Origin: Massilia sp. Bi118
Lineage (GTDB): Bacteria; Pseudomonadota; Gammaproteobacteria; Burkholderiales; Burkholderiaceae_D
Direction: 5' to 3'
Assembly: GCF_918697865.1 (NCBI RefSeq)
Contig: NZ_CAKKMV010000011.1
Span: 62,001-126,000 of the forward strand
Length of the DNA stretch: 64,000 nt
In this document: positions 1 to 9,016 of the stretch, one piece after another
How positions within the stretch are numbered: the stretch's first letter is position 1
Layout of the letters: each line of letters begins with the position of its first letter
Position numbers and translations under genes: made by a program
The notes under the pieces: generated by a model
What the model saw: only the letters and a program-made list of their open reading frames with translations
Told to the model about the DNA's origin: nothing
Databases searched by the model: none

Positions 1-947
1 CCGACGAGACCCAGCTGGTGAAAGCCGGCGCCGAGATCGTCCGCCTCGATCCCTCCGACGCCGAGGTGGCGCTGGCCCAGGCCGAAGCGCGCCTGGGCAC
101 GGCCGTGCGCCAGCAGCGCGAGCGCTATTCCAACGTCGAGCAGCTGAACGCCGTGGTCGACCAGCGCCGCGTGGCCCTCAAGAGCGCCCAGGAAGACCTG
201 GCGCGCCGTGCCCCGCTGTCCGCCGACAACGTGGTCTCGGGCGAAGACGTGGCGCACGCGCGCCGCGCCGTCGACGATGCGAAGGCGGCACTGGACGTGG
301 CGCTGAAGCAGGTGGCCGCGGCCCGCGTGGCGGTGGCCGGCGTGGCCCCGGCCCAGCACCCGAACGTGCTGGCGGCGAAAGCGGATTACCTGTCGGCCTG
401 GCTGGCGGCGCGCCGCAACGCCATCGTCGCGCCGGTGAGCGGCTACGTGGCCAAGCGCAGCGTGCAGGTGGGCAGCCGCATCGCTCCGGGCGCGCCGCTG
501 CTGTCGATCGTGCCACTGGACCAGCTGTGGATCGACGCCAACTTCAAGGAATCGGAACTGCGCGACATCCGCGTCGGCCAGCCGGCCACGATCGAGGCCG
601 ACATCTACGGCAGCAAGGTCACTTACCACGGCAAGGTGGTCGGCCTGGCGGCGGGCACCGGCAGCGCCTTCTCCCTGCTGCCGGCGCAGAACGCGAGCGG
701 CAACTGGATCAAGGTGGTGCAGCGCGTGCCGGTGCGGATCTCGCTCGATCCGAAGGAACTCGCCCAGCACCCGCTGCGCGTGGGCCTGTCGGCCACCGTC
801 GACATCGACATCGCCAACCAGGGCGGCGGCGCGCTGGGCAGCGTGGCCACGCCGGCGCAGACCTACGCGACCGATGTGCTGAGCCAGCCGCTGCAGGAGG
901 CGCAGATGGCTACGGATGCGATTGTGGCCAAGAATATGGCGAATTAA
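1..947 (+). CDS. emrA: EmrA/HlyD-family efflux membrane fusion protein (5'-truncated)
   Basis: The gene enters from the left edge; the reading frame is already open at base 3, so the true start is outside the window. Proteins of this family are periplasmic adaptors that link an inner-membrane drug transporter to an outer-membrane channel. The visible part begins in the lipoyl region, continues through a long Ala/Gln/Arg-rich helical hairpin, and returns to the second lipoyl half (APVSGYVAKRSVQVGSRI). It ends in the beta-barrel segment with LDQLWIDANFKESELRDIRVGQ and LRVGLSATVDIDI, which is characteristic of EmrA rather than AcrA. No EmrB permease follows: the next gene is on the other strand, so any partner must lie upstream. 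A REP-like inverted pair lies directly after the stop codon. Confidence 0.85.
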   Translation, partial: DETQLVKAGAEIVRLDPSDAEVALAQAEARLGTAVRQQRERYSNVEQLNAVVDQRRVALKSAQEDLARRAPLSADNVVSGEDVAHARRAVDDAKAALDVALKQVAAARVAVAGVAPAQHPNVLAAKADYLSAWLAARRNAIVAPVSGYVAKRSVQVGSRIAPGAPLLSIVPLDQLWIDANFKESELRDIRVGQPATIEADIYGSKVTYHGKVVGLAAGTGSAFSLLPAQNASGNWIKVVQRVPVRISLDPKELAQHPLRVGLSATVDIDIANQGGGALGSVATPAQTYATDVLSQPLQEAQMATDAIVAKNMAN

Positions 948-960
948 GTTGGCTGTAAAA

Positions 961-1050
961 CCGTCGTTCCCGCGAAGGCGGGAACCCAAGTTCTGCTTGA
1001 GCTATCGATACGCGTGCAACTTGGATTCCCGCCTTCGCGGGAATGACGGT
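961..1050. repeat. REP-like inverted pair (copy 1)
   Basis: Two GC-rich hairpins, each with core TTCCCGCGAAGGCGGGAA or its variant, lie in opposite orientation at about 962-992 and 1018-1050 and are joined by a short spacer. The element sits between convergent 3' ends and could act as a transcript-end or mRNA-stabilising structure. The same unit recurs at six more places in the window. Confidence 0.8.
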
Positions 1051-1070
1051 CTTAAGGATTGCGACCTTGT

Positions 1071-2006
1071 TTAGCGCCCAGGCAGCGGCACCGGCGTCAA
1101 AACCCGCCCACTCCCGAACCAGCTCCGCAAATTATCCAGCATCAGCTGCGCCATCGCCGCCCGCGTCTCCTGCGTGGCGCTGCCGATGTGCGGCATCAAC
1201 AGCACGTTCTCCAGACCGAAAAAGCGCGCATCGATGTCCGGCTCCCCGTCGAAGACGTCGAGCGCCGCGCCGGCGATGCGCTTTTCCGCCAGCGCCGCCA
1301 GCAGCGCCTCCTCGTCGACCAGCGAGCCGCGCGCCACGTTCACCAGAACACCGCGCGGCCCCAGCGCATCCAGCACGCGTGCGTCGATCATGCGCGCGGT
1401 CTCGCGGCCGCCCGGCGCCGCCACGATCAGGATGTCGGCGTCGCGCGCCAGCGCCCCGAGGTCGGCCTCGAAGCGCCATGCCAGCTGCTGGTCGCTGCGG
1501 CCGTGGTAGGCCAGCGCCACGCCGAAGGGCTCCAGGCGGCGCGCGATGTCCTTGCCGATGCGGCCGAGGCCGACGATGCCGACCTGCTTGCCGGCCAGGC
1601 TGGTCGTCAGGGGGAAGCTGGCGCCGGCCCAGCGGCCTTCGCGCACGTAGCGGTCGGCCTGCGGCAGTTGTCGGAGCAGGGCCAGCAAGGAGCCGATGCA
1701 CAGCTCGGCCACGGCGGCGTTCAGCACGTCCGGCGTGTTCGACACCGCGATGCCGCGGCGCGCCGCCAGCGAGAGCGGGATCAGGTCGTAACCCACGCCA
1801 TTGGTGGCGATGATCTCGAGCCTGGGCAGACGCTCGACCAGCGCGGCCGGCACTTCCAGGTTGCTGCGCGTGACGATGGCGCGGATGTCGCCGGCACGCG
1901 CGGGAGCGCGCTCGAAGTCCTGGACATCGAGGCGCTCGAACTCGGCGTCGATCCGGGACTGCACCTCAGGCGGGAAGCTGCCGATCTGCAGCAGCCCCGG
2001 CTTCAT
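1071..2006 (-). CDS. D-isomer-specific 2-hydroxyacid dehydrogenase (glyoxylate/hydroxypyruvate reductase type)
   Basis: A 311-residue NAD(P)-dependent oxidoreductase that interconverts 2-keto acids and D-2-hydroxy acids, the usual length for this family. The Rossmann motif GLGRIG is at residues 146-151. The catalytic triad is visible as Arg226 (VNVARGSL), Glu255 (FDGEPD) and His273 (MPHIGSAT). The start was chosen at the ATG that overlaps the stop of the upstream FAH-family gene (ATGA), which indicates translational coupling. The reading frame stays open further upstream, but that part lies inside the other gene and has no homology-like features. The substrate cannot be fixed from sequence; glyoxylate or hydroxypyruvate reductase is the common annotation. 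Confidence 0.85.
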   Translation of the reverse strand: MKPGLLQIGSFPPEVQSRIDAEFERLDVQDFERAPARAGDIRAIVTRSNLEVPAALVERLPRLEIIATNGVGYDLIPLSLAARRGIAVSNTPDVLNAAVAELCIGSLLALLRQLPQADRYVREGRWAGASFPLTTSLAGKQVGIVGLGRIGKDIARRLEPFGVALAYHGRSDQQLAWRFEADLGALARDADILIVAAPGGRETARMIDARVLDALGPRGVLVNVARGSLVDEEALLAALAEKRIAGAALDVFDGEPDIDARFFGLENVLLMPHIGSATQETRAAMAQLMLDNLRSWFGSGRVLTPVPLPGR

Positions 2007-2698
2007 TGAGCGCCGACAGTAAGTTCGAAGGTGGTGACGCCGTCGACGCCGCCGCGCACCTGGTCGCCCGGGTGCAGGGCGCCGACGCCGGCCGGGGTGC
2101 CGGTGAAGATCAGGTCGCCCGGCGCCAGGGTCACGAAGCGCGAGAGGTAGGCGATGACGTCGGGCACCGGCCAGATCATCTCGTTCAAATTGCCTTCCTG
2201 GCGCGGCTCGCCGTTCACCTCGAGCCAGATGCGGCCTTCGTGCGGGTGGCCGGTCCATGTCGCCTGCTGCAGCGGGCTGCAAGGGGCCGAGGCGTCGAAG
2301 CCCTTGGCCATGTCCCACGGCCGGCCATCCTTCTTTGCGACGGCCTGCAGGTCGCGGCGGGTCAGGTCCAGGCCGACCGCATAGCCCCACACCAGGTCCA
2401 GCGCCTGCTCGGGAGCGATGTTGGCGCCGCCCTCCTTCAAGGCCACCACCAGCTCGACTTCATGGTGCAGCTCTTTGGTGGCGGGCGGATACGCCAGCGT
2501 GCCGACGGCCGGCACCACCGCGTCGGCGGGCTTGGAGAAGAAGAACGGCGGTTCGCGGTCCGGGTCGGCGCCCATTTCGCGCGCGTGGGCGGCGTAATTG
2601 CGGCCGACGCAGAAGACGCGGCGCAGCGGGAAGGTCTGGTCGGAGCCTGCGATGGCAAGCGCCGGCGTGTTGGGCGGGGTGATGACGAAGCCAGTCAT
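2003..2698 (-). CDS. Fumarylacetoacetate hydrolase (FAH) family protein
   Basis: A 231-residue member of the FAH family, metal-dependent hydrolases or decarboxylases that act on acylpyruvate-like compounds. The metal-binding carboxylates are visible as Glu80 and Glu82 (HHEVELVV) and Asp111 (GLDLTRRD). The KGFDASAP and FTGTPAGVG signatures follow. The start ATG at 2698 is preceded by AAGGA at proper spacing; a longer open frame upstream reads into a REP element and was rejected. It overlaps the downstream dehydrogenase by four bases, so the two form an operon, presumably for one catabolic route that yields 2-keto or 2-hydroxy acids. The exact substrate (acylpyruvate, oxaloacetate or another) is not determinable here. 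Confidence 0.85.
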   Translation of the reverse strand: MTGFVITPPNTPALAIAGSDQTFPLRRVFCVGRNYAAHAREMGADPDREPPFFFSKPADAVVPAVGTLAYPPATKELHHEVELVVALKEGGANIAPEQALDLVWGYAVGLDLTRRDLQAVAKKDGRPWDMAKGFDASAPCSPLQQATWTGHPHEGRIWLEVNGEPRQEGNLNEMIWPVPDVIAYLSRFVTLAPGDLIFTGTPAGVGALHPGDQVRGGVDGVTTFELTVGAQ

Positions 2699-2784
2699 GC
2701 TGATCCTTGTAAAGACAATGTCCGGGCGCACCGAGGGGAGGCGCGTCGGACAGCCTAACATAATCGGCGCCGGCTTGAGAGTCA

Positions 2785-2882
2785 CGTCGTCCCCGCGGAG
2801 GCGCCTCGCTGCGCGAGGCCCCAAGTTGGATGCATCTCGATAGCTCATGCAACTTGGGTTCCCGCCTTCGCGGGAACGACGC
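2785..2882. repeat. REP-like inverted pair (copy 2)
   Basis: The right arm at about 2850-2880 is a canonical unit (AACTTGGGTTCCCGCCTTCG then the mirrored arm). The left arm at about 2785-2825 is a diverged version with an inserted short palindrome. It lies immediately downstream of the chemoreceptor gene. Confidence 0.7.
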
Positions 2883-2896
2883 CTACGCGGTAACGA

Positions 2897-4588
2897 TCAG
2901 AACTCTTCCCAATCGCTTGCAACCGGTGCGGCCTTGGCCGGACGCGCGGGGCGCGCAGGCTTCACCGGCGCCGGACGCGCCGCGGGCAAGGCTGCACGCA
3001 CAGCCACCGGTGCGGCAGCAACAGCGGCCACCGGCGCCACTCGCTGGTCCAGCTTGAACACCGCCACCGCCGCCGACAGTTGCGCCGCCGTGTCCTGCAT
3101 GGATTGCGAGGCAGCCGCCGCCTGTTCGACCAGCGCGGCGTTCTGCTGGGTCACGGTGTCCATCTGGGTGATGGCTTCGTTGACCTGTTCGATGCCGGCA
3201 CTCTGTTCCTGGCTGGCCGAGCTGATCTCGTTGAGGATGTCGGTCACGCGGCGCACGCTGTCGACGATGTCGCCCATGGTGCTGCCGGCCTCCTGCACCA
3301 GGCGGCTGCCGGTGCCGACCTTTTCGCTGGAGTCGTCGATCAGGGTCTTGATCTCCTTGGCGGCGGCGGCCGAACGATGGGCCAGCGAGCGCACCTCGCC
3401 CGCCACCACCGCGAAGCCGCGGCCCTGCTCGCCCGCGCGCGCCGCTTCGACGGCCGCATTCAGCGCCAGGATATTGGTCTGGAAGGCGATGCCGTCGATG
3501 ACCGCGATGATGTCCGCGATCTTGCCGGAGGCTTCGTGGATCTGCTCCATGGTGGCGACCACCTCGTGGATCACCTGGCCGCCGCGGGCGGCGACGCCGG
3601 ATGCCGCCGCGGCCATGGTATTGGCCTGGCGCGCGTTGTCGGCGTTCTGCTTGACGGTCGAGGTCAGCTCTTCCATCGAGGACGCCGTCTCTTCCAGCGA
3701 GCTGGCCTGCTGCTCGGTGCGGCTCGACAGGTCGTGGTTGCCGGCCGCGACTTCGCTGGAGGCAGTGCCGATCGCCTCGGTGCCACTGCGCACGGTAGCG
3801 ACGGTCTGCACCAGGTTCTCGTTCATGGTCTTCAGGGCAGCCAGCAGCTGGCCGGCTTCGCACTTGCTGGTGACCTCGACCCGGGTGGTGAGATCGCCGG
3901 CGGCGACGGCGTTGGCGACGTCCAGTGCGCGGCGCATCGGACGCACGATCGAGGCGCTGATCCACCAGGCCAGCGCGCCGGCGCCGGCCACGGCCAGCAC
4001 GCCCAGCGCCAGCAACAGATTGCGCGCGAATTCATAGGTGACGGTGGCCTCGTCCGCATCGCGCTTGGCCAGGCCCTTCTGCATCTCGATCTGCTCGGCG
4101 ACTGCCTTCTTGTAGGCGGCGAGCACCGGACGCACTTCCTTGGTCAGGTAGGCCTTGGCGCCGTCCAGCTCATTCGCATTGATCAAGCGGAGCAGCTCGT
4201 CCTGCGCCTTGACGTACTTGGCGTTCAAGTCCTGCTGCTGGGCCAGCAGCGCCCGGCCCTGCTGGCTTTCCAGCATCTTGTCGAGCATGGCGAGATCGGT
4301 CTCGATTTCCTTACGCGAGGACATAATTTCGTCGACCTGCTTCGCACGGTCGGCAGGATCGTCGTTCAACATCGCATTGCGCAAGGCGATCGCAATGTCG
4401 TTCACTTCGGCCAGCAGGCGGCTGGTCAGGTCAATGCGCGGCATGCGTTTGGCCACGATGGTGTCGCTGGCGGCATTCACCCGGCCCAGACTGGTCAAGC
4501 CCTGCCCAACGGTGAACGCCAGGGCCAGGCAGACAACACCGAAAGCCATGCCCAGACGGGTTCCGATCTTCATATCCGTAATTTTCAT
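2897..4588 (-). CDS. Methyl-accepting chemotaxis protein (Tar/Tsr-like, CheR-tethering tail)
   Basis: A 563-residue inner-membrane chemoreceptor. It has a first membrane segment at about residues 11-29, a four-helix-bundle periplasmic sensor (about 30-188), a second membrane segment (about 190-214), a HAMP domain beginning with RPMRRALDVANAV, and a long cytoplasmic signalling coiled coil. The hairpin tip carries the conserved EISSASQEQSAGIEQVNEAI segment that contacts CheA/CheW. After an Ala/Pro/Val-rich linker the protein ends in DWEEF, resembling the NWETF pentapeptide that tethers CheR and CheB. The ligand is unknown; the four-helix sensor type often senses amino acids or small organic acids. 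No chemotaxis kinase genes are nearby. Confidence 0.93.
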   Translation of the reverse strand: MKITDMKIGTRLGMAFGVVCLALAFTVGQGLTSLGRVNAASDTIVAKRMPRIDLTSRLLAEVNDIAIALRNAMLNDDPADRAKQVDEIMSSRKEIETDLAMLDKMLESQQGRALLAQQQDLNAKYVKAQDELLRLINANELDGAKAYLTKEVRPVLAAYKKAVAEQIEMQKGLAKRDADEATVTYEFARNLLLALGVLAVAGAGALAWWISASIVRPMRRALDVANAVAAGDLTTRVEVTSKCEAGQLLAALKTMNENLVQTVATVRSGTEAIGTASSEVAAGNHDLSSRTEQQASSLEETASSMEELTSTVKQNADNARQANTMAAAASGVAARGGQVIHEVVATMEQIHEASGKIADIIAVIDGIAFQTNILALNAAVEAARAGEQGRGFAVVAGEVRSLAHRSAAAAKEIKTLIDDSSEKVGTGSRLVQEAGSTMGDIVDSVRRVTDILNEISSASQEQSAGIEQVNEAITQMDTVTQQNAALVEQAAAASQSMQDTAAQLSAAVAVFKLDQRVAPVAAVAAAPVAVRAALPAARPAPVKPARPARPAKAAPVASDWEEF

Positions 4589-4743
4589 ATTCTTCCGCGT
4601 CTTTTAATGAAATTTGTAGGACTACACCTACGACGCGCAAGCTTACGACCCAACTTGGTGCAAGGTCGATAGAAAATAGTTAAGCCATGGCAATATTTTT
4701 AAATGATGAGTAGTTGTAGCAACACTCGTCTGTACACAATTGT

Positions 4744-5823
4744 CTAATCGTCCACCGAAAACCTGAACCGCGACTCGGTCGCATAGGTCTGTCCGGGCCG
4801 CAGGATCGTATTGGGAAAATCGGGCTGGTTCGGCGAATCCGGGAAATGCTCGGGTTCGATCGCAAAGCCGCCGCGGAAGGGATAGGCGCAGCCCTTGCCG
4901 GCCAGGGTCCCGTCGAGGAAGTTCCCGCTGTAGAACTGCACGCCAGGCTCCTGGGTGAGCAGCTCCAGCACCCGTCCCGAGCCCGGATCGCGCACCCGGA
5001 CCGCGCGCGCCAGTGCACGGCCGCCGGCCGGGCGGTCGAGCACGAAGCAGTGGTCGTAGCCCTGGCCGTTGGCGAGCTGTTCGTCCTGCTCGCCGATGCG
5101 GCTGCCGATGGTGCGCGCCTGCCGGAAGTCGAAGGCGCTGTCCTCGACCGGGCGCACGCCGCCCAGCGGGATCGATTCGGCGTCGATCGGCACGAAGCCG
5201 GCGGCGTCGATGAGGATCTCGTGGCCGAGGATGTCGCCGCAGCCTTCGATGCCGGCCAGGTTGAAGTAGCTGTGCTGGGTCAGGTTTACCGGGGTCGGCT
5301 TGTCCGTGGTGGCGGAGAAGCGCACCACGATCTCGTTGTCGTCGGTGAGGCTGTAGACCACGCGGGCGTCCAGGTTGCCGGGATAGCCCTCCTCGCCATC
5401 CGGGCTGAAGTAGCGCAGCCGCAGCTCGCCGCCCACGGCTTCGGCCTGCCACAGGACCTTGTCGAAGCCGCGGTCGCCGCCGTGCAGGTGGTTGTTGCCG
5501 TTGTTGGTCGCCAGTTCGTATTTGTGACCGTCAAGCACAAATCGTCCTTTCGCGATGCGGTTGCCGTAGCGGCCGATCAGGGCGCCGAAATAAGGGCTGG
5601 CGCCGAGGTAGGGCTCGAGTTCGTCGAAGCCGAGGGCGACGTCGGCGAAGCGGCCGTCGCGGTCGGGCACGTGGATGCGCCTGATGATGCCGCCGAAGTC
5701 GAGGATTGCAACCCGCATGCCGTGGCGGTTGACCAGCGTGTATTCGGTGACCGGCGCGCCGTCGGGCAAGCTGCCGAACGGCGCCTGGGTGATGCCTGGG
5801 GTGATGTCGGTTTGCGCGTGCAC
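4744..5823 (-). CDS. galM: Aldose 1-epimerase (mutarotase)
   Basis: A 359-residue enzyme that interconverts alpha and beta anomers of aldohexoses. The substrate-binding NNGNNHLHGGDRGFDKVLW block is present, as are the catalytic histidine region TQHSYFNLAG (His184) and the C-terminal block with the catalytic Glu region (VQFYSGNFLDG, FAIEPEHFPDSPN). The GTG at 5823 was chosen because CAGGA lies about seven bases upstream; the frame is open for another 300 codons, but that stretch is antisense to the next gene and is not homologous-looking. No other galactose gene is adjacent, so it stands alone. Confidence 0.9.
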   Translation of the reverse strand: MHAQTDITPGITQAPFGSLPDGAPVTEYTLVNRHGMRVAILDFGGIIRRIHVPDRDGRFADVALGFDELEPYLGASPYFGALIGRYGNRIAKGRFVLDGHKYELATNNGNNHLHGGDRGFDKVLWQAEAVGGELRLRYFSPDGEEGYPGNLDARVVYSLTDDNEIVVRFSATTDKPTPVNLTQHSYFNLAGIEGCGDILGHEILIDAAGFVPIDAESIPLGGVRPVEDSAFDFRQARTIGSRIGEQDEQLANGQGYDHCFVLDRPAGGRALARAVRVRDPGSGRVLELLTQEPGVQFYSGNFLDGTLAGKGCAYPFRGGFAIEPEHFPDSPNQPDFPNTILRPGQTYATESRFRFSVDD

Positions 5824-5919
5824 GGTAAATCCTGTCAGTGGGCGCCGCCGGGGCGGCATGATGGTCCCGATCCTAGCACGAGGCCCGGCAAGCCCGGCGC
5901 GCCGTGGCACAATGCGGCC

Positions 5920-6714
5920 ATGCCTGCCCAGTTCACCGATTTCGCCGGCCCGATCGCCGCCACCGAGCTTGAGCTCGTCACCAGCGCCGCCCTGATCCCG
6001 GATGCCTTCCTGCTCGCCCGCGCCGGCCGCGTCGAGGCCCGCTACATCCCCTTCGACTACGTGAATCCGGAGGCGCGCGTGGTGCTGGTCGGGATCTCGC
6101 CCGGCTTCGTGCAGTGGAAGAACGCGATGCGCGCCGCGCAGCAGGGCTTGCGCGACGGCCTGCCTCTGCCCGAGCTGCTGCGCGCGGCCAAGTACACGGG
6201 CGCTTTCAGCGGCGCGATCCGTCCCAACCTGGTGGCCCTGCTGGACCACATCGGCCTGCAGCGCTGGCTCGGCATCGCCAGTTGCGCCACCCTGTTCGGC
6301 GAGCACGCCCACCTGATGCACGTGACCGGGGCGCTGCGCCAGGCGGTCTTCGTCGACGGCCTTAACTACAATGGCGCAAATCCAAACATGCTGACCACAC
6401 CGCTGCTGCAGCAACAGCTGCTCGACTATTTCGGGCAGGAGGCGGCGCAAATCCGGGACGCCGTGTTCGTGCCGCTTGGCCCCAAGGTCGGCCTGGCCCT
6501 GAGCTGGCTGGCGCGGCGAGGCATGCTCGACGAACGCCGTATCCTGCATGGACTGCCCCACCCTTCCGGGGCGAACATGGAACGCATCGCCTACTTCCTC
6601 GGCCGCAAGGAGAAAAGCGCTTTGTCGAGCCGCACGAACGGCGCGCAGATCGACGCCGACCGCCTTGCCCTGCGCGAGAAAATGGCGGCGCTGGGGATGG
6701 CGTCCATGGACTAA
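5920..6714 (+). CDS. Uracil-DNA-glycosylase-superfamily-like protein
   Basis: A 264-residue soluble protein. The segment VVLVGISPGFVQW (around residues 54-66) resembles motif 1 of the uracil-DNA glycosylase superfamily. Near residue 210, LHGLPHPSGAN resembles the H-P-S motif that clamps the DNA. Motif 1 lacks the polar catalytic residue seen in family 1 UDG, so it may be a diverged member or have another role. There is no Shine-Dalgarno sequence before the ATG, but a CACAAT element ends seven bases upstream, compatible with a leaderless transcript. It is divergent from galM and upstream of a c-di-GMP gene, so context gives no functional clue. Assignment is by motif only. Confidence 0.55.
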   Translation: MPAQFTDFAGPIAATELELVTSAALIPDAFLLARAGRVEARYIPFDYVNPEARVVLVGISPGFVQWKNAMRAAQQGLRDGLPLPELLRAAKYTGAFSGAIRPNLVALLDHIGLQRWLGIASCATLFGEHAHLMHVTGALRQAVFVDGLNYNGANPNMLTTPLLQQQLLDYFGQEAAQIRDAVFVPLGPKVGLALSWLARRGMLDERRILHGLPHPSGANMERIAYFLGRKEKSALSSRTNGAQIDADRLALREKMAALGMASMD

Positions 6715-6797
6715 GGCCGGGTCCGCTTGCGTGCTACGCATATTGACTGCGGCGATTACACTGGGGCTGTCCAGCGTCCAGTCTCAAGGCAGGGAAC

Positions 6798-8915
6798 ATG
6801 TCGACTTTTTCGTGGGAATACAACCAGCTCCCCCTCGTCAACCTCGAGGACAAGCCCGCGTCATTCTTCAAGGGATTGATTCGTGCGAGCAGCACGGCCA
6901 TCGTCATCACCGACGCCCTGCAGGACGATAACCCGATCGCCTGGGTCAATCCGGCCTTCGAGCAGGTGTCCGGCTACGCGCTGGCCGAGGTGATCGGCCG
7001 TAACTGCCGCTTCCTGCAGAACGGCGACCGCAGCCAGCCGGAGCTCGCCGGCCTGCGCGAGGCCATCGCGGCCGGCCGCAATCACACCTGCACGTTGCGC
7101 AACTACCGCAAGGACGGGAGCCTGTTCTGGAGCCGGATGCACGTGTTCCCGATCAAGGACAGCAAGGGCTGTGCCGTCAACTTCGCCGCCTTCCTCGAAG
7201 ACGTCAGCGCTGCGGTCCGCGCCCAGGCCCAGGTAACGAGCACGCGCGAGCACCTCAGTACAGTCCTCGAGAGCATCTCGGACGGCTTCTTCTCACTCGA
7301 CCGCGAGTGGCGCTTCACCTACGTCAACAGCAAGGGTGCCCACTGGCTCAGGCGTCCCGCCGGAGAGCTGCTGGGCAAGGTGATCTGGGATGCGTTTCCC
7401 GACGCGGTGGGCGGTCCCTTTTACGAAACCTATCGTCACGCGATCGAGTGCCAGGAATACGCCAGCTGCGAAACCTTCTACGAACCGCTGGGCCTTTGGC
7501 TCGAGGCACGCGCCTATCCGTCGCACGATGGGCTGACGGTCTTCTTCGCCGACATCTCCGAGCGCAAGGAAGCGGAGGCGCGCCTGGTCCACATGGCGAC
7601 CCACGACAGCATGACCGGCCTGCACAACCGCTTCAGCTGCCTGCGCGCGCTCGACGAGTGCCTGGCCGCGGACAGCATGGTCGGCGTGCTGTTCATCGAC
7701 CTCGACCACTTCAAGGAAGTCAACGACGCCCACGGCCACCGCGCCGGCGACATTGCCCTGCGGGAGATCGGGCGCCGCCTGGCGGCTTTCGGGGACGGCG
7801 AGACCACGGTGTCGCGCATCAGCGGCGACGAATTCGTGATCGTGCAAGCCAACGCCAGCGTCGAGAAAGCAAAAGCGCTGGCGGCCAGCGTGCTGCAGCG
7901 CATGGCCGAGCCGATCGCGGTCGAGGACCTGAAGGTCACGGTCGGCGCCAGCATCGGCATCGCCCTCGGAAAAGCCCGCGAGCACACGGCCGACGAACTG
8001 CTGAACAACGCCGACGCGGCCATGTACGCAGCCAAGGACAACGGCCGCCACACCTTCAGCGTGTTCTCGCCCAAGTCGGCGCAGATGATCAAGGAGCGCC
8101 TGCAGCTGCGCCAGGAAGTGTTTTCCGCGCTGGAGCGGCGCCAGTTCGTGCTGTTCTACCAGCCGCAGATCAGCGCCGCCAACGGCGCCGTGGTCGGCGC
8201 CGAGGCCCTGCTGCGCTGGAACCACCCGCGCCTGGGTGTGATTGCGCCCGGCGCCTTCCTGTCCATGCTCGAGGATTCGCCGGCCATCACCGCGGTCGGC
8301 GCCTGGGTCTGCGAGGAAGCCTGCCGCCAGGCGCGCGAGTGGGAGCAGCTCGGCTTCCAGCTGCAGATGGCCGTGAACGTCTCGGCGCGCCAGCTGACCG
8401 ACGAGAACCTGCCGCCGCTGCTGAAGAACCTGGTGGCGCACTACGGACTGGACACCGGCTGCATCAAGCTGGAAGTCACGGAGAGCATGCTGACCCAGGA
8501 CATCGTCAAGGCCGCCGCCGTGCTGCGCTCCCTGCAGGAAGAAGGCTTCCGGATCGCCCTCGACGACTTCGGCACCGGCTACTCGAACCTCTCCTACCTG
8601 CGCCAGTTCCCGATCACGACGATCAAGATCGACCGCTCCTTCGTGCAGGAGATCGAGGAAGACCGGCGCTGCCTGGACATCGTCAACGGCGTGATCGCCT
8701 TCGCCAAGTCGCTCAAGCTGGCGGTGATCTGCGAAGGGATCGAGACCGAGGCGCAGGCCAGCGCGATCCGTTCGACCGAATGCGACGTGCTGCAGGGCTA
8801 CCTGATCGGCAAGCCGATGCCGGCCAGCGAATTCCAGACCCTGCTGATGGCGCAGAGTGCGGCGCCGCAGCAGGCGGATCCGGGCTGCGACCAGGCCGGC
8901 CCGGCGAATAGTTAG
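6798..8915 (+). CDS. LOV/PAS-PAS-GGDEF-EAL c-di-GMP signalling protein
   Basis: A 705-residue cytoplasmic protein. The first domain (about 20-138) matches a LOV-type PAS, with GRNCRFLQ at 67-74 carrying the flavin-adduct cysteine (Cys70) and Asn102 in the NYRKDG motif. A second PAS follows (about 150-258). The GGDEF domain has SGDEF at 342-346, a variant that usually keeps cyclase activity, and no RxxD inhibitory site. The EAL domain keeps EALLRW, the NVSA Asn, EVTES, DDFGTG, IKID and EGIET, so phosphodiesterase activity is expected. In the LOV domain, the FMN-contact Asn of FWN is Ser112 and the signalling Gln is Leu133. AGGGAAC precedes the ATG. Likely a light-, redox- or flavin-tuned regulator of c-di-GMP. 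Confidence 0.9.
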   Translation: MSTFSWEYNQLPLVNLEDKPASFFKGLIRASSTAIVITDALQDDNPIAWVNPAFEQVSGYALAEVIGRNCRFLQNGDRSQPELAGLREAIAAGRNHTCTLRNYRKDGSLFWSRMHVFPIKDSKGCAVNFAAFLEDVSAAVRAQAQVTSTREHLSTVLESISDGFFSLDREWRFTYVNSKGAHWLRRPAGELLGKVIWDAFPDAVGGPFYETYRHAIECQEYASCETFYEPLGLWLEARAYPSHDGLTVFFADISERKEAEARLVHMATHDSMTGLHNRFSCLRALDECLAADSMVGVLFIDLDHFKEVNDAHGHRAGDIALREIGRRLAAFGDGETTVSRISGDEFVIVQANASVEKAKALAASVLQRMAEPIAVEDLKVTVGASIGIALGKAREHTADELLNNADAAMYAAKDNGRHTFSVFSPKSAQMIKERLQLRQEVFSALERRQFVLFYQPQISAANGAVVGAEALLRWNHPRLGVIAPGAFLSMLEDSPAITAVGAWVCEEACRQAREWEQLGFQLQMAVNVSARQLTDENLPPLLKNLVAHYGLDTGCIKLEVTESMLTQDIVKAAAVLRSLQEEGFRIALDDFGTGYSNLSYLRQFPITTIKIDRSFVQEIEEDRRCLDIVNGVIAFAKSLKLAVICEGIETEAQASAIRSTECDVLQGYLIGKPMPASEFQTLLMAQSAAPQQADPGCDQAGPANS

Positions 8916-8923
8916 CCTTAAAA

Positions 8924-9016
8924 TCGTCATTCCCGCGAAGGTGGGAATCCATACTGAGCCGCCGAAGTAGGCGAATCCTGTTATTCAGCATGGATTCCCG
9001 CGTTCGCGGGAATGAC
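8924..9016. repeat. REP-like inverted pair (copy 3)
   Basis: Two hairpins with core TTCCCGCGAAGGTGGGAA and ATTCCCGCGTTCGCGGGAAT lie in opposite orientation, between the convergent GGDEF-EAL and MFS genes. The right arm overlaps the last codons of the MFS gene. Confidence 0.8.

Noticed and set aside
1059..2009. Long open frames antisense to real genes throughout the GC-rich part
   Set aside because: High third-position G+C opens antisense frames. They are Arg/Ala/Gly-rich, lack ribosome-binding sites and overlap genes with clear family motifs.
4744..6741. A 665-codon open frame covering galM and the region upstream
   Set aside because: Only the last 359 codons show mutarotase homology; the rest is antisense to the UDG-like gene.
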